A stretch of 34,349 nt of DNA, taken from DAOTTX01 sp034437515 (GTDB lineage Bacteria > Chloroflexota > Anaerolineae > Aggregatilineales > Phototrophicaceae). Below the pieces are notes generated by a model. That model was not told the origin of the DNA and made no database searches. It was given only the letters and a program-made list of their open reading frames with translations. A program made the position numbers and the translations under genes. How positions within the stretch are numbered: the first letter of the stretch is position 1; each line of letters starts with the position of its first letter. The stretch spans positions 1 through 34,349 of the forward strand of contig DAOTTX010000294.1 in assembly GCA_034437515.1 (NCBI GenBank), read 5' to 3'. Below are positions 16,072 through 23,858 of the stretch, one piece after another.

Positions 16072-16761
16072 CTAACGGCGACTGACCTTCTCGGTGAGTA
16101 GGGGTTGCTCTTGCCGGATGGTGGTCGTCGCGGTGGTGCCGATGACGTCGATCATCTCGATGACCGCGCCCGGCGGCAGATACGCACGAGGCCACGGGCG
16201 CAGCGTGACCATCGACGGCTCGATGACCGCACCGGGGGTGATGTCCTGCGTGGCGATGACCACCTCCACCAGTCCGGCGTGGTCGCTCGGTTCGCAGACA
16301 TCCAGCAGTGGCTCGAACCAATCACCGACTTCTCGCGGGGCGACCGTGCGCGTCAGGAACGGCTCAAAGCAGCCGATCTGCGCGATAGCCACCTCTCCGG
16401 CGACGGCATCGACATCACCGACGTATGCTACCGGCAGCGCGGCGATGGGCCAGCGTACCAACCGCACCGCCTCCGGTGGGATGGGCGCACCGGGCGGCAC
16501 GGGTTGCACCGCGATGGCGATCTCTCGCATGGGTATGCCGGTCGGTTGGGGTGTTGTGGTTTGTGTCGGGCGGGGTGTGCGGGTCGCGATGGATGTGGGC
16601 AACGGCGAGGGGGTCGCGGTTGGGGGCAGCACGACGACCATGCCCTCGTCAATGCGTGTGGGCAGCAGTGTGATCTCGATGATCGCCGGTGTAGGGTCGT
16701 TATGCGGCGGGGTACACGCCACCAATAGCACCGCCAGCAGAAGAAACCATTGCCATCGCAT
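16072..16761 (-). CDS. Lipoprotein with two SAF-like domains
   Basis: The 229-residue protein begins with a lipoprotein signal, LLVAC with the lipid-bearing cysteine at residue 16. A Thr/Pro-rich spacer follows to about residue 75. Two repeated SAF-like units then occur at about 78-140 and 166-228; in each a strand ending IA or IAT is followed by 'PPGAPIPPEAV' or 'TPGAVIEPSMV' and then an R-W-P segment. SAF units occur in CpaB-type pilus assembly proteins, FlgA and antifreeze-like enzymes, and two in tandem on an exported anchor recall CpaB. GAGGGAT lies before ATG 16761, and a promoter candidate lies just upstream. No other Tad/Flp pilus gene is in view, so a pilus role is only a suggestion. 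Confidence 0.75.
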   Translation of the reverse strand: MRWQWFLLLAVLLVACTPPHNDPTPAIIEITLLPTRIDEGMVVVLPPTATPSPLPTSIATRTPRPTQTTTPQPTGIPMREIAIAVQPVPPGAPIPPEAVRLVRWPIAALPVAYVGDVDAVAGEVAIAQIGCFEPFLTRTVAPREVGDWFEPLLDVCEPSDHAGLVEVVIATQDITPGAVIEPSMVTLRPWPRAYLPPGAVIEMIDVIGTTATTTIRQEQPLLTEKVSRR

Positions 16762-16797
16762 CTTGAAATCCCTCGTTTTTACGCATTCCTCTATTCT

Positions 16798-16826
16798 GTT
16801 ATAGCGGACGATGCCTGTTCGGGCAA
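16798..16826 (-). promoter_or_regulatory. Sigma-70-type promoter candidate for the SAF lipoprotein
   Basis: On the minus strand TTGCCC (16826-16821) and TATAAC (16803-16798) are separated by exactly 17 bp, 37 bp before ATG 16761. This would let the SAF gene be transcribed separately from the FHA cluster upstream. Confidence 0.4.
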
Positions 16827-16915
16827 TGCGATGGAAGTCCTGATCGCCGTTCGAGATTGGTTCTAAAATGCAAAGGTGCTGTAAGTTCAGGCGGCGATGC
16901 GCTCACACGGGGCGC

Positions 16916-17848
16916 TCAACCACCCCGGAACACCAGCCGGTAAGACGTCACCGCCTGTCCGCCACCTTCGAGATTGCACGCCCCGGCGACGATAGGCCGC
17001 GTCACCGGGTCGGAGAGGCCGGGCATCTCGATCACGTAAGAGATGTCTTCCTCCATCTGGAAATCGGCGTAACCGGGGCCGCGCTCCGGTTTGAGGCCGG
17101 TGTAAAAGGTGCTTTCGCCCCCCGCCCAACTAACACGCACCGGCAGACCCGGCAGCGGCTCCCCGTTGAAGTTCTGCACGCGCACCTCGATGACACCGGA
17201 AAGCTCAGCATCGCAGAAGGTCGGCAGGCCAGAAACGAGCGAGAACGCCTGTGGTGATGGCTCGGTCGGCACGAAGGGCGCGTCGGTCGGTGTGGGGAAC
17301 TGCGTCCCGGCGGGCACGGGTGTTTTGGTCGGGTCGAGCAGTGGGGTGGGTGTGGGCAGCACTACCATCTCGGTCGGCTGGGTCTGCGGCACCGGGTCGA
17401 GGGGAATCAGGTCATCCGCACAGCCACTTTTCCCCTGTGTCTGGTAGAAGAACATCATCGCACGCACAGAGCGCAGGCCGGTGTTATCCTGCACATAGCT
17501 TGACCGCGCCAGATCACACGCGATTGCCGCGACCCGTTGGATCGGATCCGGCCCGGAGAGGCGCAGGTCGATTAGCTGGTTGACGGTGCGGTCGAGGTCA
17601 CCATCATAGCCATAATGCAGTGTGATCGCCGCGAGATAGGCGTTGCGGTGTTCATCGCGGAGTTGCCAGGGGGCGGTGTCTAACTCCGCGACCGGCGCGA
17701 CTTCCCAGGCGTAATACAACCCGCCGCCGACCCCCAACGCCAACCCTAACAGCAGCATAAACCAGGAGATCGACCGACGCGGACGGTCATAACGGCTGCG
17801 GCGTCGGCGCTGGCGTGCGTTGCTTTTCGTGTTTGTGTCTTCGCTCAT
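16916..17848 (-). CDS. Membrane-anchored protein with Pro/Thr-rich linker, unknown function
   Basis: The 310-residue protein has a basic cytoplasmic N-terminus (RQRRRRSRYDRPRR), one membrane segment at about 29-48, and a helical extracytoplasmic region at 55-140. A Thr/Pro-rich linker follows at about 150-200, then a C-terminal beta domain at 210-310 of carboxypeptidase-regulatory or Ig-like type (GVIEVRVQNFNGEPLPGLPV). The first 110 residues are clearly related to the whole of the preceding small gene: both read GL-LGVG-GL followed by a P-V--LD--P motif and a gene-specific helix pair. Its ATG overlaps the previous stop by one base (TAATG), indicating translational coupling. I do not recognise a named family. 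Confidence 0.75.
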   Translation of the reverse strand: MSEDTNTKSNARQRRRRSRYDRPRRSISWFMLLLGLALGVGGGLYYAWEVAPVAELDTAPWQLRDEHRNAYLAAITLHYGYDGDLDRTVNQLIDLRLSGPDPIQRVAAIACDLARSSYVQDNTGLRSVRAMMFFYQTQGKSGCADDLIPLDPVPQTQPTEMVVLPTPTPLLDPTKTPVPAGTQFPTPTDAPFVPTEPSPQAFSLVSGLPTFCDAELSGVIEVRVQNFNGEPLPGLPVRVSWAGGESTFYTGLKPERGPGYADFQMEEDISYVIEMPGLSDPVTRPIVAGACNLEGGGQAVTSYRLVFRGG

Positions 17849-18228
17849 TATTGGACGTTATCCGGCACCAGCATACGATAATCCATCATCGGCTCGGTGA
17901 GGCGACCGACGCTTTCTGACAGCGCGACCAGAAATTGAATCTCTTCAAGTCCGCGTGAATTGGAGATAAAACGCTCGGTCGTTTCCTGAATATAGAGCGG
18001 GATGTTCTCTTCACCGAGGATACGCAGGCGGTCAATTGCCCCCTGTACATCCCGGTCAACCAGGTAACCCGCCGCGACCATCACGGTGTAGTCGTCTTTG
18101 TAGCGCCGGTCTAGGGCGCTGGCGGGGCTGTCGAGATACTCAACCGGGAAGGCTACCCAACCGACGAATAACCCCGCCCCGACGCCCAGAACCAAGCCGG
18201 CGATTAACGAAAGGAGAAGACGAGACAT
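17848..18228 (-). CDS. Small membrane-anchored protein, paralogous to its neighbour's N-terminus
   Basis: This 126-residue protein has one N-terminal membrane segment (residues 4-24, LLLSLIAGLVLGVGAGLF) and a helical extracytoplasmic part. It resembles residues 35-110 of the downstream 310-residue protein, including the spacing from the membrane segment to a tyrosine-containing DDYT/RNAY segment and a D-x-x-x-A/T-I/V-x-x-L helix. It lies 18 bp after the FHA gene and is coupled to the next gene through a one-base overlap, so the three are surely one operon. Function unknown; an accessory to the FHA membrane protein is the simplest guess. Confidence 0.75.
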   Translation of the reverse strand: MSRLLLSLIAGLVLGVGAGLFVGWVAFPVEYLDSPASALDRRYKDDYTVMVAAGYLVDRDVQGAIDRLRILGEENIPLYIQETTERFISNSRGLEEIQFLVALSESVGRLTEPMMDYRMLVPDNVQ

Positions 18229-18246
18229 AGACGTTCCGTTGTATTG

Positions 18247-20184
18247 CTAACCATCAATGATTTCGGGTGTGGCTTCTGGTGTCGCCTCTGGTGGCGGGAC
18301 GGTGTTCGGGTCTACCAGTAAGTTACCGGGGTCAAAGACGTCGTCACAGGCCAGCCCTTCCCGCAAGCCCCAGGCGACCACACCAGTCCGCACCGTGCGC
18401 AGCCATTCGTTATCCTGCGATTGTGCGTCAACCACCAGCGTTTGACCGCGTTCTAGCGTGCTGATAACGTTGGCGTCCTCGCGTGGCTCGGCATACAGCA
18501 CATAGTTATCTTCACTGGTGGAGCAGACCGGGTCATACAGCGGCACATCAGTTGACTCTGTCAACGTGTTGCCCAGGTCGTCCTCTGCCACCAGAATAAT
18601 TGTAAGTGGTTCGGTCGGCAGGCCGCGCACCTCAAATTCACCTTCCATGCCATAGCTTGGCTGGACGATGTTATTGGTATCCAGCAGGCCCAAGCCTTGA
18701 ATTTGTGTTTCGGTCGCACCTTCCACCCGCCAGCGCACGGTGATGGGTTGTACCACGTTTCGGGCGACGGCTTCCGGTTCCACATCGAAGAACGCGACCA
18801 CCAGCGGTGTCTCTAATTCGATGATCAGCGGTTCCTCGATGGTCGTGATGCGACCGCCCCGCGCCGCTTGCAAGTCGATGCTCAACGGCCCATTGAAGCC
18901 GTCGGTGTCGATCTGTGTACTGCCGTCAGTCGCCGGGATGTCTATCACGATCGGTGTGCTGTTGACCACGACCGTCACCGTATCGGCGTTCTCGACGTCC
19001 CAGTTGATCGTCAACGATTCCCCACGCACGAAGTTCGCACCGTCAACGGTAAATGACTCGATGCTCGGCGTGGGTTCTACCTGGGAGAGCAACAGCAGCG
19101 CCAACAGCAGCAATCCGCCCACCGCCAACAACACCGAAAACGTCGCAAACATCGCCCATTGCGGCATCAGCGCGGATTCGACGTAGCGACCGGGCAGCGC
19201 GGCGAGGAACGACGCCTCATCTCGTGAGCGCACCATCAAATCGAAGTCGTGTTCCTGGTCACCGCCGAAGTAACGCCGCTGCACCGGGAGCACTTCGCCC
19301 TTAATCACCTGCCGCTGACCGGGTGCGAGTACGATCTGCGGTTGGGGCAACTTGAAGCGCAGCGTTCCGTCTTTGCTGCGTCCCATCACGAAGATGGGGA
19401 GGCCGATGCTGCCCTGGTTGTGCACATGCAAATGGAACATATCATGCGCGGTGATGACCTGGCTCGCCAGCGCCACACCAAAACCGTTAAACGGCAAGAT
19501 GCGTACACCGGTCGCTGCTTCGATCACGGCATCGGAGTTGTCCTTCTGGGCGACGGTAATCGTCACGGGGTAGTCGCCCGGTTTGCTATCACTGTGGAGG
19601 AACGGCTTCACGTTGATGAGCACCATTGAGTTATCATCCGGGCGCACCTCAAGCTGTGGGCGGTTGATCCGTGCCCAGCCTTCCGGTAAGCCACTGAGCT
19701 TGACCGTGAAGGTCATCGGCTGGTCGGTCTTGTTGTAGATCGCCAGTTCAATCGACGTGTGCGAACCGGGTGGCACCGCGATCTCCGGTCCATAGATGTC
19801 AACCTGGAAGCCTAAGTCCTCTCGCACGAACCGCTGGGTGTCTTCGTCGAGCGTGTCCATCGGCATGGTCGGTTGTTCGTCCATACGGTGATAGATCATG
19901 CGCAAATGCCCGATCTGGATTTCCTCACCGCCTTGCAGCAGTCGCGTCTCATTGTTTGCCAGCCGGACACCATCGACATAGGTACCATTGGCGGAGTCCA
20001 TATCGGTAATTTCAAGGGTGCCATCGTCCTGCGCCGTCAAACTGAAGTGATAGCGTGAGATCGTGTCGGTATCGAGCACGATTGTGCAGCCGCCGGCCCG
20101 TCCGACGGACATTGTCGGCTTATCCAACAGGTAGGTTTCAAATTTGCCATCAGGCCAGAAAACATCGAGGCGACCATACGCCAT
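18247..20184 (-). CDS. FHA-domain membrane protein with Ig-like and SH3-like domains
   Basis: The 645-residue protein starts with an FHA domain (about 20-100: SVGRAGGCTIVL, ISRYHFSL, SANGTYVDGVRL), which binds phosphothreonine peptides. Two Ig-like regions typical of alpha-galactosidase NEW3-type folds follow at about 130-235 and 240-330. A single membrane segment lies at about 342-367. Beyond it are further Ig-like repeats (375-470, 475-555) and a bacterial SH3-like domain (about 560-615). The FHA domain would therefore be cytoplasmic if the N-terminus faces in, with SH3 outside. ATG 20184 is preceded by GGAG. It heads an operon with two small membrane proteins, suggesting a phosphorylation-responsive envelope complex (inference). 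Confidence 0.85.
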   Translation of the reverse strand: MAYGRLDVFWPDGKFETYLLDKPTMSVGRAGGCTIVLDTDTISRYHFSLTAQDDGTLEITDMDSANGTYVDGVRLANNETRLLQGGEEIQIGHLRMIYHRMDEQPTMPMDTLDEDTQRFVREDLGFQVDIYGPEIAVPPGSHTSIELAIYNKTDQPMTFTVKLSGLPEGWARINRPQLEVRPDDNSMVLINVKPFLHSDSKPGDYPVTITVAQKDNSDAVIEAATGVRILPFNGFGVALASQVITAHDMFHLHVHNQGSIGLPIFVMGRSKDGTLRFKLPQPQIVLAPGQRQVIKGEVLPVQRRYFGGDQEHDFDLMVRSRDEASFLAALPGRYVESALMPQWAMFATFSVLLAVGGLLLLALLLLSQVEPTPSIESFTVDGANFVRGESLTINWDVENADTVTVVVNSTPIVIDIPATDGSTQIDTDGFNGPLSIDLQAARGGRITTIEEPLIIELETPLVVAFFDVEPEAVARNVVQPITVRWRVEGATETQIQGLGLLDTNNIVQPSYGMEGEFEVRGLPTEPLTIILVAEDDLGNTLTESTDVPLYDPVCSTSEDNYVLYAEPREDANVISTLERGQTLVVDAQSQDNEWLRTVRTGVVAWGLREGLACDDVFDPGNLLVDPNTVPPPEATPEATPEIIDG

Positions 20185-20527
20185 AACACTTGCTCCGAAA
20201 TATCTGCGTTCATCGTGTTAGTTGTCAGCCAACAGCAAAAGCCGTTTGCACTCCGACACGCCAGACCGTGAACTAAACACCAAAAACTGAAAACTAATAA
20301 CTATCCATCATTCTAACCCGCCGTCCCCACCCATGAGAAGTGAGAAGCAGGAAGACGGATACAGTACGGCACTTGTATCTCTTCACCATCCCGCGACGTC
20401 TTACTACATCCACACCCGGTGGACTTTGACCTCCCCGGTAGCGGGCGACACAATCGCTGAGCGAGTCGGGTGAGGTGGCACGATCCTGAGATCGTGCCTG
20501 CGGGAGCACATGCTAGTAGCGGCGAGA
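20185..20527. other. Gap of 343 bp between minus-strand genes
   Basis: Apart from a terminator-like hairpin at 20477-20498, no gene or repeat is recognisable. The leader of the FHA operon should start here, but no convincing -35/-10 pair was found. Confidence 0.4.
20477..20498 (-). terminator. Hairpin after the GNAT gene
   Basis: A perfect 9-bp stem (20477-20485 with 20490-20498) with loop CTGA lies 30 bp past the stop of the minus-strand GNAT gene. It lacks a T run. Confidence 0.45.
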
Positions 20528-21070
20528 CTACCCGCCGCGCACGAACTCATCGCTCAGCAGCCCATACAGCAGCATATCATGACGCTCGCCGTCGCGCTGC
20601 AAGAACTGACGAAAGGTGCCTTCACGCACGAAGCCCAGCCGCTCATACAAACGGATTGCACTTTCATTATACGCGAAGACGGTTAACTGTACGCGGTGCA
20701 GGTTTAACTCGTCGAAAGCGAAGGTCAATAGTAGGGTCATGGCTTCATGCCCGTAGCCTTTGCCGCGCTGTGCCGGGTCACCGATGGCGATGCTCAACCA
20801 CGCGACACGGTGCGCCCACAGGATGCTTTCCAGCTTGAGCCAACCGAGGAACGTTTCCCCGGTGCGGATGGCAAACATATAGGTGTTGTCCTCTTTTTGC
20901 TCGCCCTCGAACCACTTTTCCCAGTGGGCGGCCCCACGCGGGTAGGCCGGGGTCGCGTCAAAGAGCCGGGCGAAGGTACTGTTCTGGTAAAATTGGGTGA
21001 TAGCGGGTAAATCGTCTTTGGTGAGTGGAGTCAACCGTACCTGTGTTCCCTGGAAAAGTTGATTGGTCAT
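20528..21070 (-). CDS. GNAT family N-acetyltransferase (RimJ/RimL type)
   Basis: This 180-residue protein shows the GNAT fold of the RimJ/RimL subgroup. The N-terminal strand VRLTPLTKDDLPAI is followed by a substrate-side region, a central strand AWLSIAIGDPAQRGKGYGHEA with the acetyl-CoA phosphate-binding loop QRGKGYG at 101-107, and a closing segment YNESAIRLYERLGFVREGTFR. Such enzymes acetylate ribosomal-protein N-termini or small amines; the substrate here is not predictable. ATG 21070 is used. It stands alone, divergent from the CorC-type gene. Confidence 0.9.
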   Translation of the reverse strand: MTNQLFQGTQVRLTPLTKDDLPAITQFYQNSTFARLFDATPAYPRGAAHWEKWFEGEQKEDNTYMFAIRTGETFLGWLKLESILWAHRVAWLSIAIGDPAQRGKGYGHEAMTLLLTFAFDELNLHRVQLTVFAYNESAIRLYERLGFVREGTFRQFLQRDGERHDMLLYGLLSDEFVRGG

Positions 21071-21258
21071 GAGTAACCTACGAGTTTATCGTTCGTTTAA
21101 TCCTATGATGCTTGCAGCAGCGCCGTGAACTATGGTAGACTCAGTGCATTCTTGTATACAGGGCTAATCTGCGTAAAACGTGAAAAGATCGAAACACCCT
21201 CCCCGATGTACCTGGCGGTTCGCCCCCGGTGATATGTTGAATAAAAGGATAAGACCTC

Positions 21259-22590
21259 TTGGACGACGGCAGTTTATCTAGCTTGCTGGCAATATTTGTA
21301 TTGATCGTGCTGCACGCGGTCTTGACGATGGCAAACGCCGCGTTGATGAATGTGCGGTTGGGCGCAATCCGTGAACTCGCGGAGAATGGTAACAAGCAGG
21401 CCGAGCGGCTCATTGAGATGAGCGGTTCATCACACGTCAACGCGACCTATCAACTTTTGATCATGCTACTGCGCTTTGCGGTCGCCGGGTTGACGGTGCT
21501 GGTCATCGCCGACGCTATCGTGGACGAGAGTGGGATGAACGCCCTGACGACCCAGGTCATTGCGGCGTTGGTTTCCGCGTGCGTCATGCTGGTCTTCGGT
21601 GATCTGGTGCCGGAGGCGGTCGGCAGCACCTACGCCAATAACCTTGCGATGGTGTCTTCCCGCTTGTTCCAGGTGTTGAACTTTGTGTTCGGGCCGCTGT
21701 CTCTGGTGCTGCTTAAAATCAGCCAGATCATCTCGTCACTGTTCAAAAGTAGTGGCCTGGTCAACACCATCACCGAAGAAGAGATCATGTCGATGGTGGA
21801 TGCCGGGCATAGCGGCGGCTCTATCGAAGACGAGGAAAAAGACATGATCTACTCCGTGTTGCAACTCGACCAGACCCGCGTGAGTGAGATGATGATCCCC
21901 CGTATTGACATCGTGGCGGTTGACCTGGAGGACACGCTGGAAGCCGCCCGCGAGAAGTTTGTCGAATCCGGCTTTTCGCGTATCCCGGTCTATGAAGACA
22001 GCATCGACCGCGTCAAAGGGGTGCTTTACGCCAAGGACCTGCTCGAACATTGGCGCAAGGGTGACTCGATGAACCTGCCCATCAGCCAATTGATGCGCCC
22101 GGCGTCCTTCGTGCCGGAGACCAAATCCGCCGATGAACTGCTCAAGGAACTGCAATTTTCCAACGTACACCTTGCTGTCGTCGTGGATGAATACGGCGGC
22201 ACGGCGGGGCTGGTCACCATCGAGGACATTATCGAAGAGATCATCGGGGACATCCGCGACGAATACGACCTCAACGAAGAGGCCGATTATGAGATGCTCG
22301 GCGAGGGTGAATACATCGCCGACTCCGGCATCGACCTTGACGACCTCAACGAATTGCTCAATATCGACCTGCCCACCACAGATATGGACACACTCGGCGG
22401 TTATCTCTATACCCACTTCGGGCGGGTGCCGCTGGTCGGTGAAACCGTCGATGATCGTTACTTCAGCATGAGGGTCAAGTCGGTCGAGGGACGGCGCATC
22501 CGCAAGGTGCATATCGTGCGTAAGCGCCCGGTCGAAACCGACGATCAAGAGCAGGAACCCGTCGTAGAGGTTGAAAATGATGACGAATGA
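21259..22590 (+). CDS. CorC/HlyC-type CNNM membrane protein with CBS domains
   Basis: The 443-residue protein starts at TTG 21259, with AAGGAT about ten bases upstream. The N-terminal DUF21/CNNM membrane domain covers residues 1-165 with several hydrophobic helices (LLAILVLIV-type first helix, GLTVLVIADAI, VIAALVSACVMLVFGDLVPEA). Two CBS units follow at about 210-330 (MMIPRIDIVAVD, FSRIPVYED, VVVDEYGGTAGLVTIEDI), and a CorC_HlyC domain at about 345-425. Family members are implicated in magnesium or cobalt efflux and resistance; the haemolysin name is historical. The CBS pair probably senses adenine nucleotides. The cdd start lies inside its last codons, so cdd and recO are co-translated with it. 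Confidence 0.93.
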   Translation: MDDGSLSSLLAIFVLIVLHAVLTMANAALMNVRLGAIRELAENGNKQAERLIEMSGSSHVNATYQLLIMLLRFAVAGLTVLVIADAIVDESGMNALTTQVIAALVSACVMLVFGDLVPEAVGSTYANNLAMVSSRLFQVLNFVFGPLSLVLLKISQIISSLFKSSGLVNTITEEEIMSMVDAGHSGGSIEDEEKDMIYSVLQLDQTRVSEMMIPRIDIVAVDLEDTLEAAREKFVESGFSRIPVYEDSIDRVKGVLYAKDLLEHWRKGDSMNLPISQLMRPASFVPETKSADELLKELQFSNVHLAVVVDEYGGTAGLVTIEDIIEEIIGDIRDEYDLNEEADYEMLGEGEYIADSGIDLDDLNELLNIDLPTTDMDTLGGYLYTHFGRVPLVGETVDDRYFSMRVKSVEGRRIRKVHIVRKRPVETDDQEQEPVVEVENDDE

Positions 22591-22975
22591 GCAGACCCTC
22601 ATCCAGCAGGCCATCGACGCCAGCCAGCACGCCTACACACCCTATTCCGGTTATCAGGTCGGCGCGGCCCTGCGTACCCCCGCCGGGATGGTCTACACCG
22701 GCTGCAACGTAGAAAATGCCGCCTATCCCGCTGCGATCTGCGCGGAACGTACCGCGTTGGTCAAGGCGGTAAGTTGTGGTGATCGTGAGTTTGACACACT
22801 GGTTGTGGTCACGCGGAACGCGGGCACACCCTGCGGCCTGTGCCGCCAGATGCTGTATGAATTCGCGCCGGATATGACCGTTCTCATCGCGGATATGCAC
22901 GGCGAAATCCACCAGCGCACGACCTTACGCGCTTTGCTGCCGGATGGCTTCGGCCCGACGGATTTACAAACCTGA
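22577..22975 (+). CDS. cdd: Cytidine deaminase
   Basis: The 132-residue enzyme deaminates cytidine and deoxycytidine to uridine and deoxyuridine in pyrimidine salvage. The zinc and proton-shuttle motif is C55-A-E57 (AAICAERTA), and the other two zinc cysteines are C86 and C89 (TPCGLCRQ). YTPYSGYQVGAAL and GCNVENAAYP are also typical. It is the short homotetrameric form. ATG 22577 has GAGG six bases upstream, within the end of the CorC gene (overlap 14 bp), and its stop shares one base with the recO start (TGATG). Tight coupling of the three genes is evident. Confidence 0.96.
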   Translation: MMTNEQTLIQQAIDASQHAYTPYSGYQVGAALRTPAGMVYTGCNVENAAYPAAICAERTALVKAVSCGDREFDTLVVVTRNAGTPCGLCRQMLYEFAPDMTVLIADMHGEIHQRTTLRALLPDGFGPTDLQT

Positions 22976-23742
22976 TGGCGAAACGGGAGCGGACTTACCG
23001 CACCGCGGCGGTGATCCTCAAACGGCGGGACTTCGGCGAAGCGGATCGCCTGCTGACGATCATCACACCCACATACGGCAAAACTGATGTGATCGCCAAA
23101 GGCGCACGTAAACCCACCAGCAGGAAAACCGGGCACGTCGAGCTATTCACCGGGGTTGATATGCTGGTGCATCGCGGACGTAGCATCGACATCGCCGCCC
23201 AGGTGGAAATGGTGCAGCCGTATCTCGAACTGCGTGAGGACTTACAGCGCGGGGCTTATGCCAGCTATGTTGCTGAACTGCTGGATCGTTTTACCATGTT
23301 CGGTGAGGAAGACTTCCAGGTGTTGTTTACGCTGGTCAGCCAGACGTTCGCGCATCTGTGCATCGAATCGGACCCGCGCCTCGCCACGCGCTATTATGAA
23401 ATTCGCCTGTTGGACGAAACCGGCTTTCGTCCAGAACTCAACCGCTGCGTGTTAAGCGGTGATACCATCCAACCGGAAGACCAATTTTTCAGCGTGACGG
23501 AAGGCGGCGCGGTCAACCCGAAGGCCGCCATGCACGCCACCCATCTGATGCCGATCAGCGTGGATGGGTTGAAACTTCTACGCCATATGCAGCGTAGTGA
23601 TTACCGGCAGGTGCGTCAGTTGCACATCAGCCCGGCGCTGCATCAAGAGGTTGAGCACGTGCTGCTAGGGCAGATCACGAACATCCTGGAAAGCCGCCTG
23701 CAAAGCATCGAATTCATCCGTCGCATCCGTGCATTTGATTAA
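22975..23742 (+). CDS. recO: DNA repair protein RecO, zinc site degenerate
   Basis: This 255-residue recombination mediator should load RecA on gapped DNA together with RecR. The N-terminal OB fold is recognisable (RTAAVILKRRDFGEADRLL, TIITPTYGKTDVIAKGARK), followed by the helical domain with 'LATRYYEIRLLDETGFRPEL'-type sequence. Most RecO proteins carry a four-cysteine zinc finger after this point. Here only C175 or thereabouts (RCVLSG) remains, and the second pair position reads GGAVNPKAA, so zinc binding is probably lost. Length and other regions are normal, so function may remain. The ATG overlaps the cdd stop by one base. Confidence 0.9.
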   Translation: MAKRERTYRTAAVILKRRDFGEADRLLTIITPTYGKTDVIAKGARKPTSRKTGHVELFTGVDMLVHRGRSIDIAAQVEMVQPYLELREDLQRGAYASYVAELLDRFTMFGEEDFQVLFTLVSQTFAHLCIESDPRLATRYYEIRLLDETGFRPELNRCVLSGDTIQPEDQFFSVTEGGAVNPKAAMHATHLMPISVDGLKLLRHMQRSDYRQVRQLHISPALHQEVEHVLLGQITNILESRLQSIEFIRRIRAFD

Positions 23743-23788
23743 TCGCTTGCAACTTCGTGATTCGTTTGGGAAAATGCGCGGCGAACAA

Positions 23789-23817
23789 TTGTCAGCCCGA
23801 ACTTGCGAAACTAGGGT
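23789..23817 (+). promoter_or_regulatory. Weak promoter candidate for the GAP1-like gene
   Basis: TTGTCA (23789-23794) is followed after 17 bp by TAGGGT (23812-23817), giving a good -35 and poor -10. It lies 42 bp before ATG 23859 in the 116-bp gap after recO. The distance and single good box make it tentative. Confidence 0.25.
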
Positions 23818-23858
23818 AAAGTGAACTTGAACGCAAGCCGGTGAGAGGGTATTCACGC

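Noticed and set aside
21736..22614. 292-codon minus-strand open frame antisense to the CorC-type gene
   Set aside because: The plus strand encodes a clear CNNM/CBS protein here; the antisense frame is a by-product of GC-rich codon use.
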